Assembly (NCBI GenBank): GCA_025403435.1
Contig: CM046333.1
Coordinates: 17,199,770 to 17,263,769 of the forward strand
DNA length: 64,000 bases
Source of the DNA: Artocarpus heterophyllus
Taxonomy: Eukaryota > Streptophyta > Magnoliopsida > Rosales > Moraceae
Direction: 5' to 3'
Shown: piece after piece, positions 28,201-38,695 of the stretch
Layout: each line of letters begins with the position of its first letter
How positions within the stretch are numbered: position 1 is the first letter of the stretch
Notes under the pieces: generated by a model
Told to the model about the DNA's origin: nothing
The model's input: the letters and a program-made list of their open reading frames with translations, nothing else
Database searches by the model: none
Program-made: the position numbers and the translations under genes

Positions 28201-31200
28201 CAACGTATAATCACATTCATAAGTGAGTTATGTGTAAACCCGTCTACTAGTGCCATTAAAGTATTTTTATGCATTAAACATGGAGAAAATGCATACTAAA
28301 AACTAAGTTTAGATTAAAGAAAACCTACCTCAAAACTTCTTTGAAAAGCACCAAAGTTTGGGTTATCAATCAAGCTTGAATTAACTTTAAAACCGCCTCG
28401 ATCATCGTTGGGAATTATAATTGTCTTGGCCACAAAGAGAGCTTTGTGCTCTATGTCTTTAGTTAGAAATTTGAAGTGAGAAGGGAGAGAATGAGAACTA
28501 GAGAAGAAGGTGGTGATAGTTAAATAAAAAGATATCAAAATGCTTAAGAGGAATGAGATGTTTACGGGGAAAAGTTGTAAGAAGAAACAAAAGAGTCTTA
28601 AAGGAAAATATCATCTTGTCTCCCATGAAGACTTTTAGCAAATAATGCCAACATAATTGAGGGGATAATTGGAGTGAATTATAGAAGAAGATAAGGAAAT
28701 AATTAATTAGGTGGTTGAGAAATATCTCCATGTCTTCTATGAATTGACGGAAAATAATTCAATGTCCCCTTCGGATACCTTTAGCAAAATGAGAAGAAGT
28801 CTATATAATTGAGCAATAATTTAGGGAGACAAGATTAGTAGAAGTAAGTGTTGGTAAGTTTTGAATGTTTCTTAGGAAGACTTGGTAAGAAAATACTAAA
28901 ATGGTATTTTTTTTTAAATGATCATAAACAACTTAGTAATTTTAAATAGTCACATTTTATTCATTAAATTTTACAAAATTATGCCCGTTAAAAATACGGG
29001 TGTTACAGTAGTAGAGAAAGCATCATTGCAGAGACAATTAGTACAAGAAGTTTACAATGATATAATTGCAATGCCTTGATCATCTGCAATTTGCACATGT
29101 CAGAAACAAGTAGTGACCTAGTTTAAGACGACCCTTTCTAGGACATTTTATGAAGATGAAAAAGTTACAACAACAGAAACATACCATAAAACTCGAAATC
29201 ATGAGCAAAAGACACAAAATAATTGCAGTACTTTGATCATCTGCAGTCTGCACATGTCAGACATAAGTGGCGACCTAGTTAAAACGACCCTTTCTAGGAT
29301 GTGATAGGAAGACGAAAAAGTTTACAATAACATAATTGCAGAACTTTAATCATCTGCAGTCTGCACATGTCAGAAATAGTAGCGAACTAGTTTAAGACGA
29401 CCGTTTCTAGGACGTGATATGAGGATGAAAAAGTTAAAACAACTGAAACATGCTATTAAACTCGAAATCATGAGCAAAAGACGAAAAATAATTTATAGCA
29501 AACCTGAAAAGGTAGATGATGGAAAGTATTTCACAAATATAATTCTCGCAACAACCACAACAAATATACTTTGTACCCCTCTTCTACCGGGGGGGAAGAA
29601 AAAACAAACAAACAAATGACGACAATGTACCGACAGTGATTAAATTCTTTCGAGTAGTTTACCTCGAACAGGCTGATTTAATGGAACAAACAGAACGGAG
29701 TTCCTTGGATGAAGATAATGTGGCTAATAATTTTGCAAATGCTTCAAAAGTCGATGCCTCAGATGGGACATCTAGGCACAATGAATTATAGCAGTATGTG
29801 GTTATGCATGCCACACTTTTCTTGAGAAGTGCTATGCCTTTCTGCAAGTCCTTGTGTGTTTCAACAGAATGTGGAGAAGCAGACGAATAGTTGAAGCCAT
29901 TAATTCCTGAAGAATCGAGGCGGATCTTTCTCTCTGATTCTATTGAAGTAACACCAAAATTACTTGAGCTTCTATCTGACCAATAATTTTCCATGCTAGT
30001 GGAGCAATAGTTTTGACGTGGGATGAACAGGGGATATTCATTACTGCATAACATACACATCATTTAGTCCAACAAGTTGAGAAGCCCAAGTCAGCATGTT
30101 AAAGAATATATGGGCAGTCAAATACCTTCTAGAAGAAGGACGTGCGTCCCAATAAAAATCTCTTTGCCATATCCGAGAGCAAGAACCCTAAAAAAGATTA
30201 TGTCGGTGATATATTTTTACTTTTTAGTCAAAAATTCCAGATAGTCCAACGTAATTATAAATAAATAAAGAAAGAAAGAATCAGCATCACCATCCTACAC
30301 CCTAACTCTTTTTTATTTGGCCTATAGTAACACTGTATGGTTAGGAAAGATTTTAAGATTTTAAGTTATTGTCTTAGTGTGAATTTTACTGAAAGAGTAA
30401 GAGAATGAAGCCAGATGCAGGTAGTTTAAACATTTCAAGATATTGTCTTGCTATGAATTTGAAGCAAACATAAGACAACGAAGCATCACATACCGCAAAA
30501 CCTGAGTTATGAAGAGCTGGAGCAGCTAAAACCCGAACAATAAGATTCAGGAGTTGCACCATGTATCTGTTCTCCAACAAATGTGGACAACATAAGAACA
30601 AACTGATTAAGGTTTTACAATTAAATCTACTTTACTTCCAAATACACAAGCAAAATGTGGGCATCAATGTATAATGATGTTGTTATGAATATTCTGTTGA
30701 ACCTTGACAAGATAATTCAAAAACAATAAGTTGTCTAGGAGCATAACAGAAATATGCATTCAGAGCATTATAAAAGAGAAAAGAATACCCAAGTGAGGCA
30801 CCAAGCTCTTCCGATGGAACAGAGTGTGGATCAAGTCCTCTTGGCAAGCGTGCATTACAAATTTGATCGTATTGATCACCAAACCCATCTGTCCTGTCTC
30901 CGTCTATGATCACCTAAAATGCAAAATTGATATTAAAAAAAAGTCATTGTATGAAGCATTATGCAATCCTAGAAATGCAACTACAAATTAAAATTTGAAC
31001 ATTCAAAATAATGACATACTACTATCATTCTACGCTTCGGTAATTGTAATTAAAAAATAAGTCAGCATAATGTATCTAGCTTTGTAGGTCTAAAAGCTAA
31101 GCTACACGGCCGCTAAATAACAGCATCTATAGGGCTCTAGGTACATTTAAACCGTACATTGACTGGTAATGAGAGATATCATCATCTCTATCAGTACAGT

Positions 31201-32617
31201 ACAGATGATAACGAGTTAGTCACCCAAACCTTTCGGTTCCAGCAGGCAAAAACAGACAGCAATATACTAAAACGCATTCTCAGTTCATACATATACTCAC
31301 ATTCAGCTATCAAGGTAAACATAGCATTAAAGCGCTTACCCGACGTTGAGGAAACAATTTGCATATTTGTTTTATGACCACAGACTGTTTATGAAGACGT
31401 TCGGAGGTAATTGCCATCTGCAGTTCAAAGAAAAAGGTATTGAGCATCAATTACATGTTGAGATAGACATATAACACTGAGATAGAAGAGTGACAAATAG
31501 ACAATTGAGACATAGGTCTTAAATTCTGACCATGGTGAGAAACTAACTTACGAACCAAAATATAAACATATTAAGTATCGAATCATCTATGAGACAAATA
31601 TAATTATTCTTTCAAGGTAACTTTTAATTGATGAAACAGGGAAAACAACAATTTAAATGCATAATAATAACCCTTACATGTCCTAAGGTCTGAGTGCAAG
31701 TAAAGTTAGGATAGAACTTTTCCAGTTGTTCCACGCGATTGTTTTCCAACTGCAACAAGGCAAAAGATGCAAAAACATGTGAAAGTAGCAAAGTGAAGCT
31801 CTTTAACATACAGACAAAGCAAACAATAAATGGACTTTTTTACATTAATGAAATCCGCCGTACCATAGAACGAGCTGATTCGAGCACCCCAGATCTCACT
31901 TTTAGATCATAATGCATTCTCTCAATTTTAGCCTTCCCTGCCAAATATCAAGATCCTCTAAAGTCAAATAACACCAACAACTTCTAAACGAAATTGCTTT
32001 AAAAGACCAATTGGCAAGCTAACTACAACGAATACCTTGCACGAGCCATTCTTTACTACGGCGGTGCTTCTCCCTCAACTTTGCAAGCTTTTCATTTTGA
32101 GACATTCTCCAACTCACTTGATCATCTGCCTTCCCCTGATGAATGTACCATATAAATACTTCAGTACAACTAGAGAAATGAATGCCCTTATGTCCCAAAA
32201 GCAGAGGAAGTGGAGTTTAATCAGCCATATGCCAAATTCCATAGCCATTCTCAAATTTTAAGATGAGTCTACTATCATCTTCATCTTTCCCAAAATTTTA
32301 AAGTTCCAATATATATATATATATATATATTCAACAAACCTTAGCCAGAAGCACTTCCTCCAGTCTACCATATAACGAATCCCGATGACTCTTCTTTGAT
32401 TTTAAAACATTGTAGTGATCGGCTAATCTGGGGCAACCACACAGTAATTTAAGATTACAGGTTACATGCATTAGAAAAACAAATAACTGAGCAAATAACC
32501 AACGAGCTTGAACACCAAAATTTGGGATAATATATGCCTGTAATTTACGCAGATGGAACAAATTGAAGGGAGATTCGAATTCTCGCAAAAAGCGCAACTA
32601 GTTGGTTTTCTGTTCAT
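19232..32617 (-). CDS. ATG14: Autophagy protein ATG14 (PI3K complex I subunit)
   Basis: Twelve coding exons, 477 aa: 32617-32538, 32427-32340, 32135-32036, 31937-31864, 31749-31678, 31417-31340, 30913-30789, 30566-30494, 30187-30126, 30043-29663, 20160-20058 and 19429-19232; all phases agree. The N-terminus has a cysteine quartet (C8, C11, C20, C23, around SCAFCENSN and SICSIC) like ATG14 elsewhere. Coiled-coil segments follow ([23 protein letters not shown]), then the plant-typical [20 protein letters not shown] and [23 protein letters not shown]14 directs the VPS34-VPS15-ATG6 lipid kinase to autophagosome formation sites. The ATG chosen has a short upstream out-of-frame ATG. Intron 1 uses a GC donor (AG|GCATAT). 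Intron 10 (20161-29662) holds a complete retrotransposon 9 nt from the acceptor, so expression may be affected. Family assignment is by recalled motifs. Confidence 0.85.
20170..22136 (-). repeat. Element A 3' LTR
   Basis: Copy of 27041-29007. Plus-strand ends are TGTAACACCCC and ACGGGTGTTACA. Its outer edge is 9 nt from ATG14 exon 11. Confidence 0.96.
22137..22151 (-). other. Element A polypurine tract
   Basis: On the element strand AGGAGGGGAGAGC directly abuts the 3' LTR and primes plus-strand DNA synthesis. It lies about 45 nt after the gag-pol stop, preceded by the CGAGGACGAAATTT block also found in element B. Confidence 0.85.
22192..26889 (-). CDS. Element A gag-pol polyprotein
   Basis: Uninterrupted 1565-aa frame; the ATG at 26889 ([10 protein letters not shown]) is preferred because upstream in-frame codons lack an ATG. 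In order: gag ([10 protein letters not shown]...[13 protein letters not shown]), zinc knuckle [14 protein letters not shown], aspartic protease ([12 protein letters not shown]), reverse transcriptase ([22 protein letters not shown], catalytic FIDDILIY), RNase H ([21 protein letters not shown]), integrase (zinc-binding HPGSTKMY...CMTCQQVK, then the DDE core with DFVTGFPK and [12 protein letters not shown]), and a C-terminal chromodomain ([16 protein letters not shown]). All catalytic motifs I can check are present, so the element may be autonomous. The chromodomain of such elements guides integration to marked chromatin. Confidence 0.97.
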   Translation of the reverse strand: MPPRRQMQSSELSQPVEHAQEVEQPEPMEQAQEDEQLRHATQSPPAAPEVNNLGQILQALQNVQRPVEVRDPEQRHLTLLKEFMKQKPPTFSGEPNPVIAEQWLKAVKKKLDTLRIPREYWVSFSTYIFEGKAEEWWDLQKDDYDVPNLTWEQFETIFRNTYIPQSHRQAMMREFENLVQGDTTVAEYHARFIELSRYNPGAVSDPMARCEKFRNNLRPKIRQMIAAVPSTDFLDLVAAAQRAETELNNSYGEYKGSGGRQRKISKKEKSQGQVIQHSGVTIGGGSSGSGRFQPYACHNCGQVGHLRRNCPNHPTQSSFAPRPQGSHFGSTVWGGSQNRGAPQQNTPASQVSVTQPRGFQPQYNYQQRPQGSNFYANQNFQPTPQGSVNQRPYFSGRNNNKASSSQGNRGKSDKGKAPAQAYAITATTGQGKQADHSVVDGMIHVSHSWAHVLFDTGATHSFISMLFASVLQLETETCSSSLTLSTPMGGIAEVSIICKSVCIVIGEHKLSADLYVITMTEFDVILGMDWLTKYQAIVDCHRKRVSLFTKNGQVIEFQAKTGTVTPAPVLKACIGGRRNFTNLGTIFASDGELKKSDLSSHTPVVDEFSDVFPDELPGLPPDREIEFVIDLTQGAAPVSIAPYRMAPAEKVELRKQLDELLEKGFIRPSTSPWGAPVLFVKKHDGSLRLCVDYRQLNRLTIKNKYPLPRIDELFDQLGGSCYFSKIDLRSGYHQLKIREEDIPKTAFRTRYGHFEFLVLPFGLTNAPAAFMDLMNRVFRPYLDQFIIVFIDDILIYSKNEEEHAEHLRIALQTLREHGLYAKREKCDFWMTKVKFLGHVVSEEGISVDPSKIEAVLNWERPKNVSEIRSFLGLAGYYRRFVENFSKIASPLTKLTRKNVKFVWDDKCEEAFEELKQRLTSAPVLIIPNNEEPYTVYTDASGNGLGCVLMQHGRVVAYASRQLKPHERNYPTHDLELAAVVFALKIWRCYLYGAKFELYSDHQSLKYLFTQKDLNLRQRRWTEYMVDYDFSIQYHPGKANAVADALSRKNNGRIASLALEDWRRVTIADFNLQYYEDNERAFLFNVIATPTLIQKVKQGQWHDEGLRRVWKQIQNGEQLDGWQIEPEGFLLYKGRLVVPEDPYLRHAVLDEAHRSKFAIHPGSTKMYMDLKRQYWWRGMKRDVATFVSKCMTCQQVKAEHQKPGGELRSLPIPEWKWDHVTMDFVTGFPKTQIGHDAVWVIVDRLTKTAHFIPIRTSYSVSKLCQLYVEKVVTLHGVPMSIVSDRDTRFTSKFWRGLQRALGTQLNFSTAFHPQTDGQSERVIQILEDMLRACVLDFGTNWAAQLPYVEFAYNNSYQASIRMAPYEALYGRPCRSPLCWAEKEERLELGPQFIRETTDKIQIIRERLQTAQSRQKSYADKRRRPLEFMIGDFVFLKVKPKRGVSRFGVKGKLAPRYTGPFEIVERIGTLAYRLDLPPQLSHVHNVFHVSMLRKYEPDPSHVIMWTDVPIQGDTNYEEIPVQILDHEIKLLRRRGIPLVKVMWQHHDVEEATWELESEMREKYPHLF
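27017..27033 (-). other. Element A primer-binding site (tRNA-iMet)
   Basis: On the element strand TGGTATCAGAGCC lies just inside the 5' LTR, complementary to the 3' end of initiator methionine tRNA, where reverse transcription starts. Confidence 0.93.
27041..29007 (-). repeat. Element A 5' LTR
   Basis: 1967 bp, carries the element's promoter. It matches the other LTR at a constant offset of 6871 bases with no indel. Confidence 0.96.
29062..29490. repeat. Three-copy tandem repeat in ATG14 intron 10
   Basis: Copies begin with TAATTGCA at 29062, 29220 and 29333. Each includes CATCTGCA..TGCACATGTCAG and a GACGACC(C/G)TTTCTAGGA-like block. Copies 1 and 3 also share a 3' part ending AAACTCGAAATCATGAGCAA that copy 2 lacks, so the array is irregular. 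Confidence 0.85.
32309..32330. repeat. (AT)n microsatellite in ATG14 intron 2
   Basis: About 11 AT units immediately downstream of the exon 2 donor on the gene strand. Length variation here could matter little or could alter donor context. Confidence 0.9.
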
Positions 32618-33125
32618 CGTCTGATTTCTTTCTCATACAACACGCCCTTCAAAAAGGGGATTTTTTTTTTTTTCCCAGGCAAAAACAGTCCCTTTTTCAA
32701 GTTCCGAATAAACTCGTTTCCCGAATGGTTCCTGAGAAAAAACAAGAAAATAAAATCACTCCGATTCTTCACAACTGGGAAGTGGGAACCCTAACACGAA
32801 ACGAGTTGATGAAATTTCACAGGTTTTACCGAACCAAAATAATTAAGAAAAAAATGTTAATCTCTTGTCAAAAAAAGAAAGAAGAAAAAAGAATAATGCT
32901 TAAATTTGATTGCGAAAATATCGAACCTGAAACTCTAGAAGACTGAACGTCGACTTTTTTTTTTCTTTCGTTTATCGGAATTCAAGAGGAATGCCAAATT
33001 GCAAAGGGATAGGGAAGCCCCGTGGGGCATTTTGATATTTGCGGTGCTTTTCTTCGCTTGGCAATTTTTTGACGAAAAATGAATAAATAAGACCTTTTCA
33101 CGTAACAACTCTAATAAACGACATC
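32618..33125 (-). promoter_or_regulatory. ATG14 5' leader and promoter region
   Basis: Sequence upstream of the ATG14 start codon. A short upstream reading frame (ATGAGAAAGAAATCAGACG...) overlaps the main start in another frame and could lower translation. I cannot locate a TATA box or a transcription start with confidence. The plus-strand frame at 32602-32946 has no family features. Confidence 0.35.
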
Positions 33126-33139
33126 AACTTGAGAAGATA

Positions 33140-33616
33140 TTTGGATTATTTATCTTATTATACGTTATATTTTAAGTTTATTTAAATAATATATTTTTAA
33201 TTTTTTATCTCATCAAATTTATACTTTCAATTAAATTTAACACATAAAACTATACCTTTTTTCAATCAATTTTTAATTTTAACATAAAAAATTACCTAAA
33301 ATATCCTCAAATTAAAAAATAAGATAACTTAAAATCTTAAAAAAACTTTATACAGAGGTTTTTGCCTTCAAAAATATATATGTTTTATGCGTTTCTATTT
33401 TTGTTTTCTCTTATTTTTTGAAATTTTATTTTTACTTTTCATTTAAGGATAATTTGGTCATTTTAATGTTAAAATCAACTATTGATTTGTGTATTAAATC
33501 TAATATAAAGATTTACATTCGATTAAATCAAAAACAAAATGTATAATTTTTTAATTAACCCAAACTAGAGGGTATAAAAAATAAATATCCCAAAATATTT
33601 CCGGGCAAAAAAAAAT
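33140..33616. mobile_element. 477-bp insertion flanked by 14-bp direct repeats
   Basis: The 14-bp sequence AACTTGAGAAGATA occurs exactly at 33126-33139 and 33617-33630. The insert ends in an A-rich tail (GGGCAAAAAAAAAT), which suggests a SINE-like retroposon. However its ends also resemble each other inverted (GGATTATTTATC... and GGGATATTTATT...), as in a MITE. Class unresolved; no coding capacity. Confidence 0.6.
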
Positions 33617-33639
33617 AACTTGAGAAGATAACATTAAAC

Positions 33640-34800
33640 TAATGACGATTAGCAAAACATTTACCATAAAAAATAAATAAATAACAAAACATCTTTCATT
33701 CAATTATTAAACGACATCATCAGAGAGAAGACACATGTTTTGAAAAACTAGGGTACCTAATTCCAATTATAAAATGCTAAATAACGTTACATAACAACCA
33801 TATAAATTGAAAACGACAATATACAAAAAACGATAATATCATTGCAAAACGACACCAAGTAAAAACGATTATAGCATTACATAGCGAGAAAACCTTGGAA
33901 AGTGAGCAAGAGCAGTTCGACAAGAACATGACAAATGGCAAAACTTAATAAACGGTAACATTTATAGTAAACGACGTCTAAACTAAGACGATATCAAGTT
34001 TGGAACGACGTTATTTCAATCTAACGACAATCTTGAACAACGCAAAGAAGACGACGTCACTTCAGATAGAAATTAACGACGATCAATAAAGTTACATAGA
34101 TAGGTATATAAATCAGAACGACAAGTCACCAACTGTATCATCTTTATTTGGTACGCGATATTTTATGAAAGATTTTTTTTATTTTTTATTTTCAAAACAG
34201 AACACAACACCACTAAAAAAAATTAAAATGTACAAACAGGAAAAGCATAAAAATATCCCCAAAAAAAAGGACAATAACTGAAAACGGCAATATCGTTGCT
34301 TACCCGTAAAAACTACGACAAGAAGTATTATCTCGTAAACAAATACATGACAAAATAACACTACCTTAATGACAGTGATATCTCAAAAATAGGAATAAAC
34401 ATCTATAACATGATCATTAATATGAACAAAAAATATATTGATAAAACAAGGACATCTGGGATGAATGACATAATGTTGAAAACAACATTTTCTGAATAAA
34501 ATGGGCAACGCATTGATGACTTGAAAAAAAGGAAAAAAATTAATGGAAAAAATAATTTTTCAACAAATCAACATCTCTTATTTTCTTGGAAATCAAAGAG
34601 CTACAAATAATCTTAAAAAAGAACAATCTAGAATTGTATTTTTGAAACAACAACAGTCAACCAAAATAACAAAATCTTATGACGGGAAGAAAACGACAAC
34701 ATCAAATGAAGACAACTACATATACACAAATGCCTATATCATCAGAAACGACATAAATCTGAAGTGACGACATATTTGTGCAACGACGTAATGTCGGAAT
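33640..34800. repeat. Cluster of dispersed ACGAC motifs
   Basis: More than 15 copies of AACGACA/AACGACG or close variants, nearly all in the same orientation, spaced irregularly over about 1.1 kb. The array has no fixed period. It resembles subterminal transposase-binding motif clusters of DNA transposons, but no transposase or clear ends are seen. Confidence 0.5.
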
Positions 34801-35806
34801 TTTCTTTAAACATAAGCTAGAAAATAAACATCCATCTAATAAACAGCATGATCATGGAAAATAACAATTTTTATAATAAATGATAACAAAATTAAAAAGT
34901 ACAACAACTTTAGAAATGACCATATTTCAATCTGAAAGCAATACATTCATACAATAATTTTTAAAGGCCAACGATTCACTAAAACCGTAAAATCATGTAA
35001 TTCTTGCAAAACAATAATAAAGTTAAAAAGCAACGTATCCATTAAAAGTGTCCTTTCACAAAAGCCGATGTAATTAAATAGGTTGTTTGAGATTGTGGTT
35101 TTGAATTGAAAGTTTGTGCCACAAAACGAGAGAAAATGCTTGTTGAAAATGTTGTTGGAACTACAAACCACAGTTGGCAAGTAAAGTTCTAAAAACACAT
35201 AAGAAATGATTATGCTTTTACACTCGATGCTTTCATTATGATAGTATATCAATAAAATAACAACACACACCATGTGTCATTTTTTATCTTACAGACAAAA
35301 TATTCATTTAATCTTAAGAATCTAGATGTAGTCTTAAAAAGGGAAGGCTACAACCAGCCTCTTTTGGAGAATTTTACTATAAGAGGTAGAATTACTTAAA
35401 ATTCTTAAAACTGTAAATATTAAAAATATAAATTTAGGACTTTTTGTGGGAGTAGCTGCCTATTTGTAGCTCTCCATTTGATAAGTACAAATATATAAAT
35501 AAATAAACAACAAGACTTCAATATCTCAGATTGAATAATTAATTTGGATTTAATCAATCCTTAGAAATATTCTTTCTTTAGTTTGAATTTAAATATAATG
35601 AGTCTCAAAAGACAATATTGACTTTAGAGTCTTGATAAATGCTATCAACTGCTAAACTTTGCCCAATTAAGCTTGTTGTTGCCTTTAGTCATACAAATAT
35701 CTTATAAGCACCAAAATATGGTTAAAAAACCAACAGCCCAATTACGATAAAAATTGATGGAATTAAAAAAGAGGTTTTGGATTTAAATATCGAAAATATA
35801 TATTAA
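34801..35806. other. Intergenic DNA, no gene seen
   Basis: AT-rich; the minus-strand frame at 34947-35273 has no family signature. Nothing supportable. Confidence 0.4.
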
Positions 35807-36322
35807 GGGTGTTCATAAAATCCGTCAATTCGTAAAATCCGTCCAATCCAATCCAATTTGAGGATTTTGGATTGAATTGGGAAAAGTTCTTGATTGGCAA
35901 CAGATTAAAAAAATCTCAATCTGATAGTTTTAGATTGGATTACAGATTGATGAATTCTCAATCCATCCAATCAATCCGAAAACCCTATATATATTTATAT
36001 ATGTTGTAATTTTAAATTGCTTTGAAGTTTTAATACTGTTGATGAATGAACGATACTTTATTTTAAGTTTTTCTTTTGTTTTTTCAAGAAGATTCATTTT
36101 TTATTTTTATTGAATATAATTTGTCTTAATAATTAGTTGTAACAAATTTAGCTTTATTAAGCTATTTTATGTTATGAATTTATTATTTTAATTTTTGATG
36201 TTGAAAAAAACTAGCCAGCAATATTCTTATTTTTAAGCACCATAGCTCAATCCGCAAATCTATAAATTCAATTCAAAGGTATTAAATCATATTACAGATT
36301 ATTTTTCTAATCCAAAAGTATT
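35807..36322. mobile_element. hAT-like MITE fragment cut by element B
   Basis: Begins GGGTGTTCATAAAATCCGTC and contains repeated TCCAATCC/AATCCG/CAATCTG words on both strands, a pattern of plant hAT-like non-autonomous elements. It is interrupted at 36322 by the LTR of element B, and the sequence beyond B does not resume it. Confidence 0.4.
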
Positions 36323-38675
36323 TGTGACACCCGTTATTCTCCTAACGGGTATTGAGGTAATTAAATTAATTTTTAATGTATAAAAAAAATTGTTTCATTT
36401 AAATTTATTTTATAATTTTTATTTTTATCTATTTTTAAGTTTTCTAAAATTCTCCTATATTTATTTAGTATGATTACTAAAAAGCCTTAGAACTTCTAAT
36501 AAATCTCAAAAATGTCATATTGGCATTATGTGTGTTAAAGTCTTTAGATGAGACATAAGGATATCTTTTCCAACTACTCTTGACCCTCATTTTCTTTATT
36601 TCCTCCGTGACATGCTTCAACATGTCTCCTCTATAATTGTTTCCATCACTTCTCTTCAAAGACTTCATCTTTTCTTCCTTTCTCTTCCACGGTTCCCACA
36701 CTCTTCTTCTCATTTCTTTGCTGAAGCAAAATACTTAGAGAACTTCTTCAAGGCAGCCATAAAAATCAGCCACCATCACCTCCATTTGAGCAAGAATTTC
36801 AGTCATACCGAAGTAAAGGAACCTGTTTTGAAGCCATTTCAAGCTTCCAACTAACCATAATCCGAGGTTAGAATCTTATGAACAAATTTAGTCTTTCATT
36901 TATAAATTTTCTTTTATACTAAAGGATTATTCAAATTTGCGTTCTTAAACCTAAGTATATGTTTGTTGCTATTTTGGAGCATATGTATGAAGTCTAAGTG
37001 TATATGCCCTAGACAGAAAATTTATATTGTTAAACTTTGTAATACCTCTATGGGCAGTGGTTATTTCTTGAAATTCTAAGATTAAATTAAAATGAATTTT
37101 ATGAATTGGTTTGCATATTTGAAAAGTAGCATCCTAGGCTTTCTAACGAGCTATCATAAACCTAAATCGGAGTTGTATTTTATTTTCTAAGAATTATTCA
37201 ATTTTTGTATTGAAAACTAGTAAATCTGCCAGTTTGTTATGGTATACCAGCTGCTAACCTGAACCAAGAACCCATCTTTGCTCACCACCTAATTCTTTAA
37301 TGTCTTGCAACCTTTCCAATATTATCCTAAGTGATTGATGAATCTTATTAGGGACTAAAACATATAGATTACTTGTTCACATTTTATATTGTGTTAAGAC
37401 AAAAATTGTTTACTGTGGTATTCGAAAGAGATTTATATAAAAGCTTTAATGGCATACTAGTAAGATAGGTTTACACATGATTTATTTATGAATGTAGTTG
37501 TATGTTGTGCTTTAGTTTTAATTGTCCTTATGCACGCCTTAGGATCAAGGGAGTATGGAGCTAACGTTAATTGATTCCAGGATTAAGAGACTGTTGATAA
37601 GCTTAAAAGGTAGGGATTCTATTACTCATCTTTTGTGAGGTTTTTATAGAATTAAAATTGATTGTTTTGCCGCAATATATATATATCTATGTTGAACTGA
37701 TATTATATGTGTATCACATATGAAACTATGACATGGACTCGTCTTGTATTGTACGGCGAGGAACATAATGAATTGACACATGTTATAAATTGAGAAGCAT
37801 GGTTAGGAAAATTAACTCTATTAATAATGATTTAATATAGAGAAATTGTGAGACATGAAAAGGGCGACGGTTACGTCCTTGGGCATGAATACCCTAAAAG
37901 GTAAAGTAGGGGGAAGGCGATGACGCTTCCTTGGGTTGAAAGTCCCAGAACACACTGTACAGGAATCGATTTGGTGAGGACTCGGGGCTTGATGTCCCCT
38001 CACCGGAACACCCTTGGAATGTTTATAGGGTGATCAAGTGCGCCCATTTGGGTTTCGATGAGTTGAGTGATACTCAATTTAACATGGATACCTAGGAACA
38101 ATGATGATTGGTAATATTTGTATAAATGTGTAATTATGACACTTGGTAATGATTAACTACGGTATCCATAAGATGTGATCATAATAAACCTCATAATCTG
38201 AAATATGATGTGACTTACTAACCATGCAGATTTTAATGTGGTAATGATAGAGGTGAGTAATGGCTTTCTCTACTGAGCATAATGTTGCTCATACCCTTAT
38301 GTTTATATCTTTTCAGGACTCACTAAGTGTGAGGTGGCTACGAGAAATATAGTTGAGGAAGTGATGTAGCTATATTACATTGGGACTGCTTCAATTGTTG
38401 AGAATGTTCTTCATGATAATGTAAGCATCAATTGTTACTTTCTGTGACTGTATTACAATGTGATGAGGGTTAAAATGATGATGACAACAGTTTATATTAT
38501 TAAATTTAAGGTGCTACATTAAAACTGTGGTTTATTTGTCGTTTATATTTTTATTTTTGAGTTGAGAGTTTTCATTTAAGTCCCGGGCAAATTTTAATCT
38601 TTAAGGTTTTACTTTTATTATTTATTTTTATTTTATCTCATTAAAAACTGTTAACCCCCATATAGGGGCGTTACA
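36323..38675 (+). repeat. Element B 5' LTR
   Basis: 2353 bp, TGTGACACC...GCGTTACA. Contains 387 bp (37098-37484) missing from the 3' LTR. An 80-codon frame at 36612-36854 is present in both LTRs but has no family signature. Confidence 0.9.
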
Positions 38676-38682
38676 GAATTTT

Positions 38683-38695
38683 TGGTATCAGAGCC
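38683..38695 (+). other. Element B primer-binding site (tRNA-iMet)
   Basis: TGGTATCAGAGCC seven bases inside the 5' LTR, same site and spacing as element A. Confidence 0.93.

Larger units (their letters stand above)
20170..29007 (-). mobile_element. Element A: intact Ty3/gypsy chromovirus (Tekay/Del type)
   Basis: 8838 bp with two 1967-bp LTRs, 5-bp target duplication GTAGT (20165-20169 and 29008-29012), TG...CA ends, a tRNA-iMet primer site and a polypurine tract. One uninterrupted gag-pol frame ends in a chromodomain. I found no difference between the LTRs in the stretches compared by eye, so the insertion is recent. It lies inside ATG14 intron 10 in the same orientation as the gene. Clade is inferred from the C-terminal chromodomain and the single long gag-pol frame. 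Confidence 0.96.

Noticed and set aside
29062..29490. CRISPR-like array
   Set aside because: Units are long, divergent and without unique spacers; a plant intron tandem repeat.
32602..32946. Plus-strand 114-codon frame
   Set aside because: Antisense to ATG14 exon 1 and promoter, lysine-rich, no family.
36612..36854. 80-codon ORF in both LTRs of element B
   Set aside because: Presence in both LTRs follows from LTR duplication; no signature.
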